A stretch of DNA of 64,000 bases from Pseudomaricurvus alkylphenolicus (GCF_011683955.1 NZ_JAAQPI010000012.1:62001-126000); one strand, 5' to 3'; positions 45,660 through 55,526 are shown, counted from the stretch's first letter. Notes: a model not told the origin generated them from the letters alone. Numbers and translations are program-made.

Positions 45660-47318
45660 CTATGCGCGCAGCGCTTTTTTGTCGATTTTCCCAACTGCGG
45701 TCAATGGAATCTGATCGATAAAGTGGATTTCTTTGGGCACCTTATAGGGTGCCATATTGGCCTTGCAGTAATCGGTAATGATTGACTTCAGGTCTTCCTC
45801 CGACAGGCGGGCGAAATCCGGATTGCGCTCAACATACAGGGTGACGATTTCATTGCCGGGACGCTTCGGATCAGACTTGCCGATAACTGCCGACATCGCC
45901 ACTTGGGGTAGCGATTGCAGTTTGTCTTCAATCTCCACCGAGAACACCTTGTAACCACCCACGATCAACATATCCTTGGCGCGGTCACAGAGGTACAGAT
46001 AGCCTTCCTCATCCAGAAACCCGATATCCCCCGTGCGCAGCCAGGTCTTGCCATCAATCTCACGCAAGCTGTTGGCGGTCTCCCTGGGCAGGTGCAGATA
46101 GCCCTTCATGATCTGCGGCCCGCAGGCCAGAATTTCCCCCGCTTCGCCCGTCGGCATGGTTTTTTCAACATCTTCTGTATCGACGATGCGCACTTCCGAA
46201 CCCGGCACCGGAATACCCACCGAGCCGGGTTTGTACCTTTTCGGCGGATGCATGACATAAGCAGGACTGCTCTCCGTCATGCCAAACAGATCTGACAACT
46301 TTTGTTCGCCGATAACGGCCACCAGGTCTTCAACAGTCTGGGCGGGAAGCGGAGCTGCTCCGGTATAAGCCACTCTCAGACGGGTAAAGTCCACCTGATG
46401 GAAAGCCGGCGTCTTTAACAGCATGTCGTACAGCGCCGGTACCGCAGCGATAACGGTGGGGGGATGCGTCAACATCTGACGACAGAAAAATTCAGTGTCC
46501 CTCGGATCAGGAATCAACAACATGGTTGCCGCCGCTCGAGCGGAGTACAACACCATCGCCAGACCGGCAACATGAAACATCGGGAAGGCGCAGGCAACCA
46601 CCTCCTCGCCCAGGGTCCAGGGCTCTGCCACGGCTGCCTGTGCGGGGTTGTGCATAAGGTTGCGTATACTCAACTCGGTGCCCTTGGGCTTGCCCGTGGT
46701 TCCCCCGGTGTACTGGATCATAAAGGTGTCGTTCCAGTGCACCGCCACCTGCTGATGGGTTTGTGGTTGCGCGTGGACCAGATCAAGGTAAGACACCGTA
46801 TCCACTCCTGCGATGGCGGGCAGTTCCGGCGTCGCCTCCACAACCAAATCCGTTGCGGAACAGGCTACCAGCACCTTCAGACATTGAGGCAGTTGCTCCC
46901 GAGCCGAGTAGAGGTTGACAAAGTCAGTCAGGGTCAGCATCACCTTGATGTTGGCGTTGTCTATTTGAAACTCGATCTCTGAAGGTGTCAGCAACGGCGA
47001 GACGCCGGATCCAATGCAGCCCAGCTTACTGATGGCGGCCAGTGCGATCGGGTAGTGAGCGATATTGGGCAGATGAATGCCCACCACATCCCCTTTCTTG
47101 AGCCCGAGACTGGCCAATCCATTGGCAAGCTTATTGGCATGGCGTTCATAGTCCCGAAAGCTGATTTGGATATCACCAAACTGCATCGCCATGGAATCGC
47201 CACGTTCACGTGCATGGCAAGCAATCTGCTCACCCAGCGTGCGGTCGTCGAACTCCGGTGTTTCGATGCCCAACTCCCTGTAGGATGAAAGATGTGGCAA
47301 ATGAGGTGTCTGATTCAT
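45660..47318 (-). CDS. Acyl/aryl-CoA ligase (AMP-binding, ANL superfamily)
   Basis: About 552 residues. The AMP site is MIQYTGGTTGKPKGTELS, SDLFGMTESSP is the A5 motif, WLRTGDIGFLDEEGYLYL and KDMLIVGGYKVFSVEIED are the later core motifs, and PLTAVGKIDKKALR carries the catalytic lysine. It activates a carboxylic acid to its CoA thioester with ATP. The group includes long-chain fatty acid and 4-coumarate ligases; specificity is not readable. ATG at 47318 is used (GTGAG upstream); a GTG four codons earlier abuts the stop of the TonB receptor gene. It is co-directional with that receptor gene, 11 bases apart, so the pair is probably one operon. Confidence 0.88.
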   Translation of the reverse strand: MNQTPHLPHLSSYRELGIETPEFDDRTLGEQIACHARERGDSMAMQFGDIQISFRDYERHANKLANGLASLGLKKGDVVGIHLPNIAHYPIALAAISKLGCIGSGVSPLLTPSEIEFQIDNANIKVMLTLTDFVNLYSAREQLPQCLKVLVACSATDLVVEATPELPAIAGVDTVSYLDLVHAQPQTHQQVAVHWNDTFMIQYTGGTTGKPKGTELSIRNLMHNPAQAAVAEPWTLGEEVVACAFPMFHVAGLAMVLYSARAAATMLLIPDPRDTEFFCRQMLTHPPTVIAAVPALYDMLLKTPAFHQVDFTRLRVAYTGAAPLPAQTVEDLVAVIGEQKLSDLFGMTESSPAYVMHPPKRYKPGSVGIPVPGSEVRIVDTEDVEKTMPTGEAGEILACGPQIMKGYLHLPRETANSLREIDGKTWLRTGDIGFLDEEGYLYLCDRAKDMLIVGGYKVFSVEIEDKLQSLPQVAMSAVIGKSDPKRPGNEIVTLYVERNPDFARLSEEDLKSIITDYCKANMAPYKVPKEIHFIDQIPLTAVGKIDKKALRA

Positions 47319-47329
47319 TGTAATACTCA

Positions 47330-49570
47330 CTACATTGCAAACTTGACCTGGATGGCCAGGGTTCTTGGAGCGCCGGTAAAGGCAAAGAAAGCACCGTTCT
47401 GAAAACCTGCGTCGCTGGCGAAGGTAAAGTACTCTTCATCAGTCAGGTTTTTTCCGAGCAGGGCCACTTCCCACCCGGCGTTCGCAGCACTCAATGCCAG
47501 GCGCGCATTCACCAACGTATAGGCATCCTGAAGTGAACGCTCATCGCGATCCGCGGCCAGATAATGTTCATCGGAGTAGCTAAAATCGATATGACTGTGT
47601 AAGTTCAATTCGTCGCTCAGCGACCACAGGTGATCGAATGCCAGGTTGGCGCTCCACTCAGGCGCCTGCGACAGCGTCTCACCACCCAGGTCCTGGGTAC
47701 ACAGGGGATTACCTCCCGACTGGGCGGCGGTACAGGTGGCATTGTCAAATTCATCGTAGGTCGCGTCCAGATAAGCCAGCGAACCACTCACCGTCAGGGA
47801 TTCTGTCAAGCGAACCACGCCGTCCACTTCCAGCCCTTGGCTGATCGCCTTCGCGGCGTTACCCACCACAAAACTCACACCATCATAGCTACTGACCTGC
47901 AGATCGTCGTATTCCGTACGGAACAGGGCAAAATTCAGAGTCGCACGCCCATTCAACAGGGTCGTTTTGCCCCCGACCTCCAGTGCCAGCGCCTCCTCCT
48001 CATCAAAATCAAATGTGGTTGGAATTCCGCCGTGCTCGCCAACATCATCACCAGTGGTGCCGTTTTCGCTGAATCCGCCGGACTTGAAGGCTTTGCTCAA
48101 GCTGGCATAAAGCATAACGTCACTATTCAAGTCATACTGAAACTTAAGGGAAGGCGAAACATTTTCGCTGCTTCGATCACCGTTGATTTCGTGACTATAG
48201 GCACCGGCAAAATTGAGCGGAAAGATGATCGCCGGATTAGCGGTTGGCGTCTTGGTCATATACTCTGTGAGAACCAATGAGCGCTCACCGTCTTTCTCCT
48301 CTTTGGTATAACGCACTCCCAGCGTCCAGTGCATATCGTCGGCAGGATGCCAGCTTAAAGAACCGAAGGCCGCATAAGTGGTAGAGTCTTGGAGAAAATG
48401 ACTGTTAAATCCGCCATTAACAGGGGCCAGACCAAAAACACGATCCGTCTCAAACTCACTGTTCTGATAATAGAGACCCACAATGTAATCAAATTTCCCT
48501 CCCACATCCGAGGTTAAACGAAATTCCTGGCTGGTCTGCTCAAACTCCTGATTCAGGGTGACACTGACAACAGTGGCAGGAGAGAAATCCGCATCGAAGA
48601 CATCGTCCGCCGAATAGGTTGAATAGGCAGAGATAGATGTCAGCTGGTGAGATCCCCATTGATAGTTGACGTTCAGAGTATAACTTTCACTGTCCACTTC
48701 CATGGTCTCAGCATCAGATGTGGAGCGTTGGTATTCGTGCAAGGCAAAATCAGGATCAACGAGCTGGTAAAGGGGCATAAAGGGTCCGGCGTCAATCAAC
48801 CGATTCGATCTGCCACTGGTTTCAGTGCTCGCACTTTCGTACTTGAAATACACATCCAGGTCGGCGGTGGGCATCCACAAGAGACTCGCGCGGCCGGCCA
48901 GGGCGTCGGTACCCATCTCATCGGTGTCCTGGAAAGTATTGTCCATAAAGCCGTCGGTTTCGTTGTATCTCAGTGCGATGCGGCCGGACAACTCTTCTGC
49001 CAGCGGTCCGGAGATAACCGCTTCGGTTGATCGGCCGCCGTAATTGAATTCATAGTCGTGCTTCAGACTGGCTTCAAGATCCTCTGTCGGTCTGGCCGAG
49101 GTAATCGTAATCGAACCCGCAATCGTGTTCTTGCCATACAGGGTGCCCTGCGGACCTCTCAAAACCTCGACAGAGCCGACGTCCAGAAATGGAGCCTGGA
49201 ACTGACGGGCCTTGCCCGCGTAGACGCCATCAATAAACATGCCGACTGACTGCTCAAAGCCCACGTTCTCACCAGACCCCAGGCCCCGGATATAAATGCC
49301 ATGTTCGGTGGGTCCTTCATGGATCTTCAGATTGGGGACATAGGCCGACATGTTTTCCAGATTTTCGATGCCTGAATTTGCGATATTGTCGCCACTGACA
49401 GCACTTACGGAAACAGGGACCTCCTGCAGGCTCTGCTCTCGTTTTTGTGCAGTAACGATAACCTCCTCGAGCACGAAACCGGTATCTGCATAAGCCGAAA
49501 CACCAGTTGCCAGGGATACCGCAAACGCCAGGGTTGTTTTTTGAATGGTTTTGGAATTTATGATTTTCAT
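47330..49570 (-). CDS. TonB-dependent outer-membrane receptor
   Basis: About 746 residues. ATG at 49570 has GGAAAG just upstream and is followed by a signal peptide (TLAFAVSLATGVSAYA). The plug begins EEVIVTAQKREQSLQEVPVS, a TonB box and plug start common in receptors of sphingomonads and marine gammaproteobacteria, and the barrel ends ALAIQVKFAM with a penultimate aromatic. These receptors take up large or hydrophobic compounds, often not iron. With a CoA ligase and monooxygenases nearby, an aromatic or terpenoid substrate is likely. A candidate TetR site lies 118 bases upstream. Confidence 0.92.
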   Translation of the reverse strand: MKIINSKTIQKTTLAFAVSLATGVSAYADTGFVLEEVIVTAQKREQSLQEVPVSVSAVSGDNIANSGIENLENMSAYVPNLKIHEGPTEHGIYIRGLGSGENVGFEQSVGMFIDGVYAGKARQFQAPFLDVGSVEVLRGPQGTLYGKNTIAGSITITSARPTEDLEASLKHDYEFNYGGRSTEAVISGPLAEELSGRIALRYNETDGFMDNTFQDTDEMGTDALAGRASLLWMPTADLDVYFKYESASTETSGRSNRLIDAGPFMPLYQLVDPDFALHEYQRSTSDAETMEVDSESYTLNVNYQWGSHQLTSISAYSTYSADDVFDADFSPATVVSVTLNQEFEQTSQEFRLTSDVGGKFDYIVGLYYQNSEFETDRVFGLAPVNGGFNSHFLQDSTTYAAFGSLSWHPADDMHWTLGVRYTKEEKDGERSLVLTEYMTKTPTANPAIIFPLNFAGAYSHEINGDRSSENVSPSLKFQYDLNSDVMLYASLSKAFKSGGFSENGTTGDDVGEHGGIPTTFDFDEEEALALEVGGKTTLLNGRATLNFALFRTEYDDLQVSSYDGVSFVVGNAAKAISQGLEVDGVVRLTESLTVSGSLAYLDATYDEFDNATCTAAQSGGNPLCTQDLGGETLSQAPEWSANLAFDHLWSLSDELNLHSHIDFSYSDEHYLAADRDERSLQDAYTLVNARLALSAANAGWEVALLGKNLTDEEYFTFASDAGFQNGAFFAFTGAPRTLAIQVKFAM

Positions 49571-49687
49571 TTGACTTTCCGCATTAGACACACCCTGAAA
49601 GGGCTCTTTGGATTTGATTATTGTTTTACCCAGTGACACGACTCCACGGCTTTTTCATTTTGTCGTATCTTGAAAATTACCAATAAA

Positions 49688-49701
49688 TGAGACTATCGTC
49701 A
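49688..49701. promoter_or_regulatory. Candidate TetR operator, site C (TonB receptor)
   Basis: TGAGACTATCGTCA, 14 bases, matching TGAGA-N6-TCA. It lies 118 bases upstream of the receptor start, in the gap to the membrane protein gene. Confidence 0.4.
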
Positions 49702-49725
49702 ATTTTGACCTTATCACCATTTATT

Positions 49726-50370
49726 CTAAGTAGGCTTTTTGCTAAGACCGGCAAAATACCTGTTGGAAACGGTGATAATCCCGCTGCACACAATCACCAG
49801 CCACACGACGGCATGGCTGCCATACTTAACGCCGTCCAGTATCGGCAGCAAGAATCGGAGTGCCGATAACAACCCGCTTTGCTCTGGAAAATTGAGCATA
49901 TAAACAGGCATAAGGGCATTGGCGAGTAACACCGAAATAAAATAAACGCTGACAAGAACGGTCAACCCGCGTCTGACTCTCTCGTAGGGCACGATAGAGC
50001 GCCCGACATTCAGCATAAACCCGGCAAAAGCCGGAGGCGCAAGAGTATCCAGGCCCAGCTGAAAGACGGCGTATCTCCACCGCCCCTGCTCTCCCAGCGC
50101 GATCGCGAAATCGTCGATATGGGACGCGTTGTATCCAATATGTCCATCCAGCGTCGCTACGCCGCCTGCCAATTGGGTCAGCGCGCTGACCTCGGCGGCA
50201 ACGGCTGGAACAGCGATATACGCAGCTGGTAAAGTTGCGAGCAAGAACCACCCGCTGGAACTGACTTCTACACCACTCTTCGTGTACAGCAGATAGAAAA
50301 TAACGACAGACCAGGCTGCACCCAGTAGTGTTTCCGGCGAATAAAGATTCAGGTTAAAAAGTACCTCCAT
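49726..50370 (-). CDS. Polytopic membrane protein of unknown function
   Basis: About 214 residues with five to six membrane helices (LGAAWSVVIFYLLYT, GWFLLATLPAAYIAVPAVAA, VFQLGLDTLAPPAFAGFML, LTVLVSVYFISVLLANALM, YGSHAVVWLVIVCSGIIT). ATG at 50370 has GGAG eight bases upstream; an overlapping GTG two codons earlier is possible. I recognise no family. It is directly downstream of the heme/beta-propeller gene and may anchor it or pass electrons or substrate in the same pathway. Confidence 0.6.
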   Translation of the reverse strand: MEVLFNLNLYSPETLLGAAWSVVIFYLLYTKSGVEVSSSGWFLLATLPAAYIAVPAVAAEVSALTQLAGGVATLDGHIGYNASHIDDFAIALGEQGRWRYAVFQLGLDTLAPPAFAGFMLNVGRSIVPYERVRRGLTVLVSVYFISVLLANALMPVYMLNFPEQSGLLSALRFLLPILDGVKYGSHAVVWLVIVCSGIITVSNRYFAGLSKKPT

Positions 50371-50375
50371 AGCCA

Positions 50376-52043
50376 CTACTCCGTAACCTCGGCATCAATG
50401 CAAAACAGGCCCGCCGTAAAGTCTTCCAGCGCGGCATTGGGTATGGGACTGTTGGCGGTACAGGCGAGACCGCTGTCTGTAAAACTGAAATCGCGAGTGT
50501 AAGTGCCACGCAGAGGCAAGGGGTAGGCGATAAATTTTCCGGTATCCGGCTGCAACCGATACACGTGGTCAGTCATCACCTCATTGATCCAGACCTCCTG
50601 AGTCTGCGGGTGTATACCCAGTGCATAGGGCGCCGGCCTGAAGCCAGGCTCAAACTCGGGCATGGGGTAAATACGACTTTCCATGGTATCGGTATTGATC
50701 CGGGCGATCATGCCTTCGCTATAGCCCGTCAACCACATCTGGCCTTTGCCATCAAATCGCAATCGGCGCGGCGCCTTAACCGGTGAATCAAATTCGTGCA
50801 CCTTGAGGGTCATCGGATCGACGTAACCGATTCGATCCGCATACAGGCGTGCATACCAGACCTTACCATCGTTGGGATTCACATCGATTCCGTAGGGCAC
50901 TGTCGAAGCAGAAATACCTTTGGCTTTTTGCTTTGGCAAATTGATGATATTGATGTCATCCGTCTCCGGATCAATACGACCGATCTGTTGCGAACCCGCC
51001 AGGGTAAACCACACTACATTCTGCTTATCCACACGGATGGTATGTGGATAGTGGGCGGCTGCGGGCAGTTCATACTCCTTTACCCAGGCAGCCTGCTTGG
51101 CATCGAACACGCCAATGGTCACAGAGGTGGCATTGGTCACGTACCAGAGCCCGTTCTTCCCCAGGGCCAGCGAATGGGGTCCCGGTTTGTTGGAACGGCC
51201 ACTATAGCCATTCCCGGCGTTAGCCAAGGGCGTTTTGGAGTACGGCTGGTCAATATACTTGGAGGTGCCGGCCGTGAGGTCGGTAACGATCATTTTGTAG
51301 CCGTGACGATCCACGGTATAAACCAGCCCATCGTCCCGACTGACCTCCGCGTCGTGAGGGAAGATAATGCCAGGCCATGCGTATTCATAGATCTTAGCGT
51401 GTTGCAGCTCGCTATCCACCTTGAATTCATGTCGGGTGGTCACGGGTTTGCCGTCGTAGCCTCTTGCCAGCAACTCAGCACGCCTGGCAATCATGGCCTC
51501 ATCTCGGTTGCCCATATACCCGTGCATGCGTCGCACTGTCGGAATCCATTGTTCCGCTGTGCGGGGCCAACGGGTAAACGCGTTACCAAACTGATGACAG
51601 CCTGCGCAGTCGCGCTGAAAGTCATTGCGATGAAACTCTGCGCCTTCACCTTTATCAAACGGCAGTTTGCTGAAGTGAAATATGGCCGGCAGGCTGTCAG
51701 AAATTTCCTGCTCACCGGTCATTTTTTCGAGAGTGATCTTCTGTTCGAGCGGGTTGTTTGCTTCTAACGCCACCAGACCTTTCTGATCGCGGAAGTAGGG
51801 TGCCCTCACCCGCAGCTCCAGATTGCCGCCTTCCATTTCCGTGTGCAGCAGGAACCTTCCCTTTGTGTTGCTGTACACTGTCTCTGCGAGGTTTTTCTCT
51901 GCGTCTTTGAGGCGCACCATTGCGCCATGAATGGGTTTACCATCGTTGTCGGTTATCGTCCCCGTCAATAGCGCCGCAGACACGGAGCTGGAAACCATCA
52001 GACCAACCACCGATAAAGATAGAAACTTTATGGTTTGAAACAC
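50376..52043 (-). CDS. Periplasmic protein with regulatory-like domain, CxxCH heme motif and Vgb-type beta-propeller
   Basis: A 555-residue exported protein (GTG start, signal peptide SLSVVGLMVSSSVSA). Order: a carboxypeptidase-regulatory-like beta-sandwich (about 25-107; TGTITDNDGKPIHGAMVRL), a single c-type heme motif CAGCH (Cys146, Cys149, His150; DCAGCHQFGNAFTRWP), and a seven-bladed NHL/virginiamycin B lyase-like propeller (about 190-550, blades such as GKVWYARLYADRIGYVD, GQMWLTGYSEGMIARI and QEVWINEVMTDHVYRL). Such proteins are often labelled streptogramin lyase, but the heme motif argues for a redox or sensing function instead. It lies 57 bases after the flavoprotein monooxygenase gene. 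Confidence 0.85.
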   Translation of the reverse strand: MFQTIKFLSLSVVGLMVSSSVSAALLTGTITDNDGKPIHGAMVRLKDAEKNLAETVYSNTKGRFLLHTEMEGGNLELRVRAPYFRDQKGLVALEANNPLEQKITLEKMTGEQEISDSLPAIFHFSKLPFDKGEGAEFHRNDFQRDCAGCHQFGNAFTRWPRTAEQWIPTVRRMHGYMGNRDEAMIARRAELLARGYDGKPVTTRHEFKVDSELQHAKIYEYAWPGIIFPHDAEVSRDDGLVYTVDRHGYKMIVTDLTAGTSKYIDQPYSKTPLANAGNGYSGRSNKPGPHSLALGKNGLWYVTNATSVTIGVFDAKQAAWVKEYELPAAAHYPHTIRVDKQNVVWFTLAGSQQIGRIDPETDDINIINLPKQKAKGISASTVPYGIDVNPNDGKVWYARLYADRIGYVDPMTLKVHEFDSPVKAPRRLRFDGKGQMWLTGYSEGMIARINTDTMESRIYPMPEFEPGFRPAPYALGIHPQTQEVWINEVMTDHVYRLQPDTGKFIAYPLPLRGTYTRDFSFTDSGLACTANSPIPNAALEDFTAGLFCIDAEVTE

Positions 52044-52100
52044 GACTCACCTCGCCACTGTTCACTGTGTTGACAACTGTACATATCAAAGCTGGCTCGC

Positions 52101-53333
52101 CTAGCCCCACCAAATCGGACCGAGCCGCTTGGAACGGCGAAGCGCCTCCGCATAACTCATGGTCGAGCTCTTTACAAAGGTCATTGCGTCCAACTTAAAA
52201 ATATTCAGCGCCATGGCTCGGAGAGTGTGCCAACGGTTGGATTGATTGTGCTTTTTCCCCATCCATGCCACGGCCTGGGTTTCCGGCAACCAGCTGGCGT
52301 TGTAATCGAACAGGGCTCGTTTGATGGCGACCTTCATCTCGATACCACTTTTGCTGTGACGAATCAGTGCTTCATCGAGCACTTTTGCAGACTCCATGGC
52401 CCCGTTGATTCCCTGCCCTATGGGCGGATAGGAAATGGCGGCGTCGCCCAGGAACACCACCCTGCCAGCGTAAAGCTGGGAAGACTTGGTAATGCGGCCA
52501 ATGTTCTGTGCCGGCAAATCGGCAAACGCACTCAAGGCATCGTCGCTGCTGTATTTTAAGGCGTCCGGGCAACGCTTTTTCAGGTCTTTCTTGACGGCCG
52601 CCAGAGACTCGTAGCGATGATCACAGGAATAAGGAACGGCACTGAACCACAGAGGATCGCCCTTCCCCCCCGGGCCGTTAATCGCACCGGCGACCATTAA
52701 CATACTTTTGGACAGGATCTGTAAGTAACTGGCATCCAGGTTGTCCGTATTCCTGTCCATTGCCAGCATTTTAAAGTAGAAGCCAATATCTTCCCGGGTA
52801 AGCTGGTAGGCGGGCTCCTGTGCCGCTGCTTGTTCCCTGATCTTTGAGCCTCCACCATCTGCGGCCACAACCAGATCAAACGGTCCAAAGTGTTCGCTGT
52901 TCTTTTCTCCAGATTTGCAAATATCAAAACTGCCCGCGTCGACGTCTATATTCTGCAGCTGGCACTGAAAGTGAATATCAATAAGATCTGAATATCGCTC
53001 TTGGGCTATGTTGGTGAGCACACTGACGATATCCCCACGCGAAGCAATCCAACCGGACTCGTCCCAGTTTGTCACTGTTTTGCCATTCAGCTTCATTCCG
53101 TTAAAGGGAATTAGCGCCTTATCAAAGTCTTCAACGGCATCGATATAGCGAATCGCCTTAAGGCCATGTCCCGTCATATCAATAGCGTAAGAGCGGCTCG
53201 GGTTGTACTTCCGAATATTCAGAGGATTTTCCATCGCTTCGAAAATAATACTGGAGACGCCCCTGCGAGCGAGACTGATCGCAAACACAAGGCCGGCTGG
53301 GCCGCCACCGATAATAGCTACACTGGGATTCAC
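52101..53333 (-). CDS. FAD-dependent aromatic hydroxylase (kynurenine 3-monooxygenase-like)
   Basis: A 410-residue single-component flavoprotein monooxygenase. FAD loop VAIIGGGPAGLVFAISLARR, second motif DLVVAADGGGSKIRE, and VVFLGDAAISYPPIGQGING as the ribityl site; the layout resembles kynurenine 3-monooxygenase. GTG at 53333 is preceded by AGG. It should hydroxylate a ring or an activated carbon with NAD(P)H and O2. Candidate TetR operator A lies 67 bases upstream. First gene of an operon with the heme/propeller and membrane proteins. Its substrate is unknown. Confidence 0.87.
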   Translation of the reverse strand: MNPSVAIIGGGPAGLVFAISLARRGVSSIIFEAMENPLNIRKYNPSRSYAIDMTGHGLKAIRYIDAVEDFDKALIPFNGMKLNGKTVTNWDESGWIASRGDIVSVLTNIAQERYSDLIDIHFQCQLQNIDVDAGSFDICKSGEKNSEHFGPFDLVVAADGGGSKIREQAAAQEPAYQLTREDIGFYFKMLAMDRNTDNLDASYLQILSKSMLMVAGAINGPGGKGDPLWFSAVPYSCDHRYESLAAVKKDLKKRCPDALKYSSDDALSAFADLPAQNIGRITKSSQLYAGRVVFLGDAAISYPPIGQGINGAMESAKVLDEALIRHSKSGIEMKVAIKRALFDYNASWLPETQAVAWMGKKHNQSNRWHTLRAMALNIFKLDAMTFVKSSTMSYAEALRRSKRLGPIWWG

Positions 53334-53399
53334 GCTTGCACCTCAAAATTTACCTGTTTATTTAAACTTACTTATCCAAATTTACCCATCAATCAAATT

Positions 53400-53413
53400 T
53401 GAGATATCTCTCA
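53400..53413. promoter_or_regulatory. Candidate TetR operator, site A (flavoprotein operon)
   Basis: TGAGATATCTCTCA, whose complement TGAGAGATATCTCA is a near-perfect palindrome and differs from site B only at two central positions. It is 67 bases upstream of the minus-strand monooxygenase start. Confidence 0.55.
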
Positions 53414-53489
53414 TTTATGGATTAATGCTACACCCGACCCGCAGAAGCTGCAAGTGAATATTTTCCCAAACTACACAAGCGCCCACTTA

Positions 53490-53503
53490 TGAGAGATGGC
53501 TCA
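53490..53503. promoter_or_regulatory. Candidate TetR operator, site B (tetR promoter)
   Basis: TGAGAGATGGCTCA, 12 of 14 positions shared with the complement of site A, flanked by similar AT-rich bases. It is 85 bases upstream of the tetR start. Confidence 0.55.
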
Positions 53504-53587
53504 TTATTGGATGGCAATGCACCCAACCCGGTGCTAAGATAAACCTATCTATATTTTCAAAACGTTACGTTATAACTGAGAGTTATT

Positions 53588-54214
53588 ATGGTAGATCGGT
53601 ATTTCAGCAATAAATCACTCAAACTGGGCAAACGTGAGCGAACTCGCTCCGCCCTGATTGACAGTGCAATCAAGGTCATTGCGGAAAAGGGCTTTGAAAG
53701 CGCCTCTATCAAAGAAATCACCCAGGCAGCCGGGCTCGCCAACGGTACTTTTTACAACCACTTCACCGACCGGGAGTCCCTCGCCAGCGAGGCGGCCGGC
53801 GTGGCCATCTTTGAAATCGCTCTCGAGATCAAAGAAGAAGTCAAAGACATTGAGGACGGACTGGATAAGGTCATTGTCTCCTCCGATAAAGTGGTTGATC
53901 GAACGATAAACGCGCCAACCTGGGGCAAAATCATTATCGGTGCCTGGCACCATCTGGACGATTTCCAGCAGGATGTCGCCCAGATCATGCGCAGCGATCT
54001 CAACCTGGCAAAACGACAGGGGCTCACCAGCCTGCCAATCAACAAACTGCTGGAATACCAGATCTGCTCTTTGATTGTCCTGTCGATCTCCCTGCAACTG
54101 AAAAATGGCCGTAACAAAGCCACCCGCCTGGAAACCGCGGAAGCCATTTTGCGTCTGCTGGGCATAGCACCGGCGGAAGCCAAACAAAGAGCGCAGAAGG
54201 CACTGTTTGGCTGA
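53588..54214 (+). CDS. TetR family transcriptional regulator
   Basis: A 208-residue regulator. The N-terminal HTH is RERTRSALIDSAIKVIAEKG to IKEITQAAGLANGTFYNHFT, a classic TetR DNA-binding domain, followed by an all-helical ligand pocket. It lies centrally in the catabolic island, divergent from the flavoprotein operon, and near four copies of a shared palindrome, so it is the best candidate to control uptake, the LLM/MFS pair, the amidohydrolase and itself. TetR proteins of this kind are usually released by the pathway substrate or its CoA ester. Confidence 0.9.
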   Translation: MVDRYFSNKSLKLGKRERTRSALIDSAIKVIAEKGFESASIKEITQAAGLANGTFYNHFTDRESLASEAAGVAIFEIALEIKEEVKDIEDGLDKVIVSSDKVVDRTINAPTWGKIIIGAWHHLDDFQQDVAQIMRSDLNLAKRQGLTSLPINKLLEYQICSLIVLSISLQLKNGRNKATRLETAEAILRLLGIAPAEAKQRAQKALFG

Positions 54215-54224
54215 CTGGAAGAAA

Positions 54225-55526
54225 TTAAACCGCTGTTGCGTCTGATATTGCAGAGGCATCCCCGCCCTCCATGCCGCTGCGAACACGCATCGGCTTCAGA
54301 ACAAAGATCGCCAGGCCAGCGGCCAGCAGATCGAGGCCGCTGACGATAACAAATACGGGCGTCCATGACCCTGTTGCCTCATAGATCAACCCTGCCAAGG
54401 GGCCACCAAACACGGATGCCACGGCAATGGATATCAACAAAAAGCCCAGGTTATTTGCCTGGTGCCTGGGCCCGAACATATCGGCCTGGGTCGCCGGAAA
54501 CAGTGAGAAAATCTCACCCCAGCCAAGAAACACGATAGCAGTCAGAACAACAAACCACACCGGATCATGACCCCAGATCAACAGCGCGTAGATGGATAGC
54601 CCTTCCATCGCAAAAGCAAACGCCATGGTGTTTTCACGGCCCAAATGATCCGAGATCCAGCCGAACAATGGACGAGTGATGCCATTGGCAAACCGGTCGA
54701 CAGTCAACGCCAACGGCAGCGCGGCAACGCCCCACACCATAACATCCGGCGTGATTCCGAATGACGGGGCGAAATGGCCCATCTGGGCGATAACCATCAT
54801 GCCGCCGGTGGCCACCAGGGTCATCATCAGAAACAAGAGCCAGTAGGAAGGCGTTCGCAACATTTCCCCCGGGGTAAAACTGCGGGTAGAAACCTGGGCA
54901 ACGGCAGGTGCGGCAGGCACCCAATCATGATCCCTGCGCTTGCGCATACCCAAAGCGGCAGCAACAATCACAGTCCCCACGACGATGCCACCCGCCACAA
55001 GCGTTCCAACCAACCCCTTTTCTGCCAGGGAAATCGTGATGGGGAATGTACTCATCATAGCGCCAAAACTGTAGCCCGCGGAGGTGACACCCAACGCCAG
55101 ACCACGGCGATCCGGGAACCATTGCGCAGCCAGATCCATGCCCGCGATATAGACCATGCCGATTCCCACCCCACAGATAACCCCATAAGTGAGATACAGC
55201 GTCAGGAGGTTGGTGGCGAACGCGGATAAGGACCAGCCAAGCCCAACCAGCAGCCCCCCAATGGCCACATAAACCCTGACATCCATGCGCTGTAGCAGGT
55301 ATCCATGTATGGGCCCCAGACCGAGCATGCAGACGCTGAAGATGGTCATGGTTATCGACAGCTCCGAAACCTTCACGTCCAGAATGTCGATAAAGGACGT
55401 CGAAAAAACCGCCCAGGTATAATGTGGGCTGGAGATCGCCAGCATCACAACCAAAGACAAGAGTAATTGCCATTGGCGCTTGCTCGCGCTTGACGTCGGA
55501 ATTGTCGCGGTGTGCTTGCTCACCAT
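54225..55526 (-). CDS. MFS transporter, oxalate/formate antiporter (OFA)-like
   Basis: A 433-residue inner-membrane transporter with 12 predicted helices. GLGWSLSAFATNLLTLYLTYGVICGVGIGMVYI is split over helices 3-4, DLAAQWFPDRRGLALGVTSAGY is the family block after helix 4, and WISDHLGRENTM matches the cytosolic loop motif. These carriers move organic anions such as monocarboxylates or dicarboxylates. It follows the LLM monooxygenase gene by eight bases and so belongs to the same operon. The likely cargo is the pathway acid. Confidence 0.88.
   Translation of the reverse strand: MVSKHTATIPTSSASKRQWQLLLSLVVMLAISSPHYTWAVFSTSFIDILDVKVSELSITMTIFSVCMLGLGPIHGYLLQRMDVRVYVAIGGLLVGLGWSLSAFATNLLTLYLTYGVICGVGIGMVYIAGMDLAAQWFPDRRGLALGVTSAGYSFGAMMSTFPITISLAEKGLVGTLVAGGIVVGTVIVAAALGMRKRRDHDWVPAAPAVAQVSTRSFTPGEMLRTPSYWLLFLMMTLVATGGMMVIAQMGHFAPSFGITPDVMVWGVAALPLALTVDRFANGITRPLFGWISDHLGRENTMAFAFAMEGLSIYALLIWGHDPVWFVVLTAIVFLGWGEIFSLFPATQADMFGPRHQANNLGFLLISIAVASVFGGPLAGLIYEATGSWTPVFVIVSGLDLLAAGLAIFVLKPMRVRSGMEGGDASAISDATAV

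Noticed and set aside
50376-52043. Naming the propeller protein a streptogramin lyase
   Set aside because: The Vgb-like blades alone do not show lyase activity, and the heme motif and context indicate a different role.
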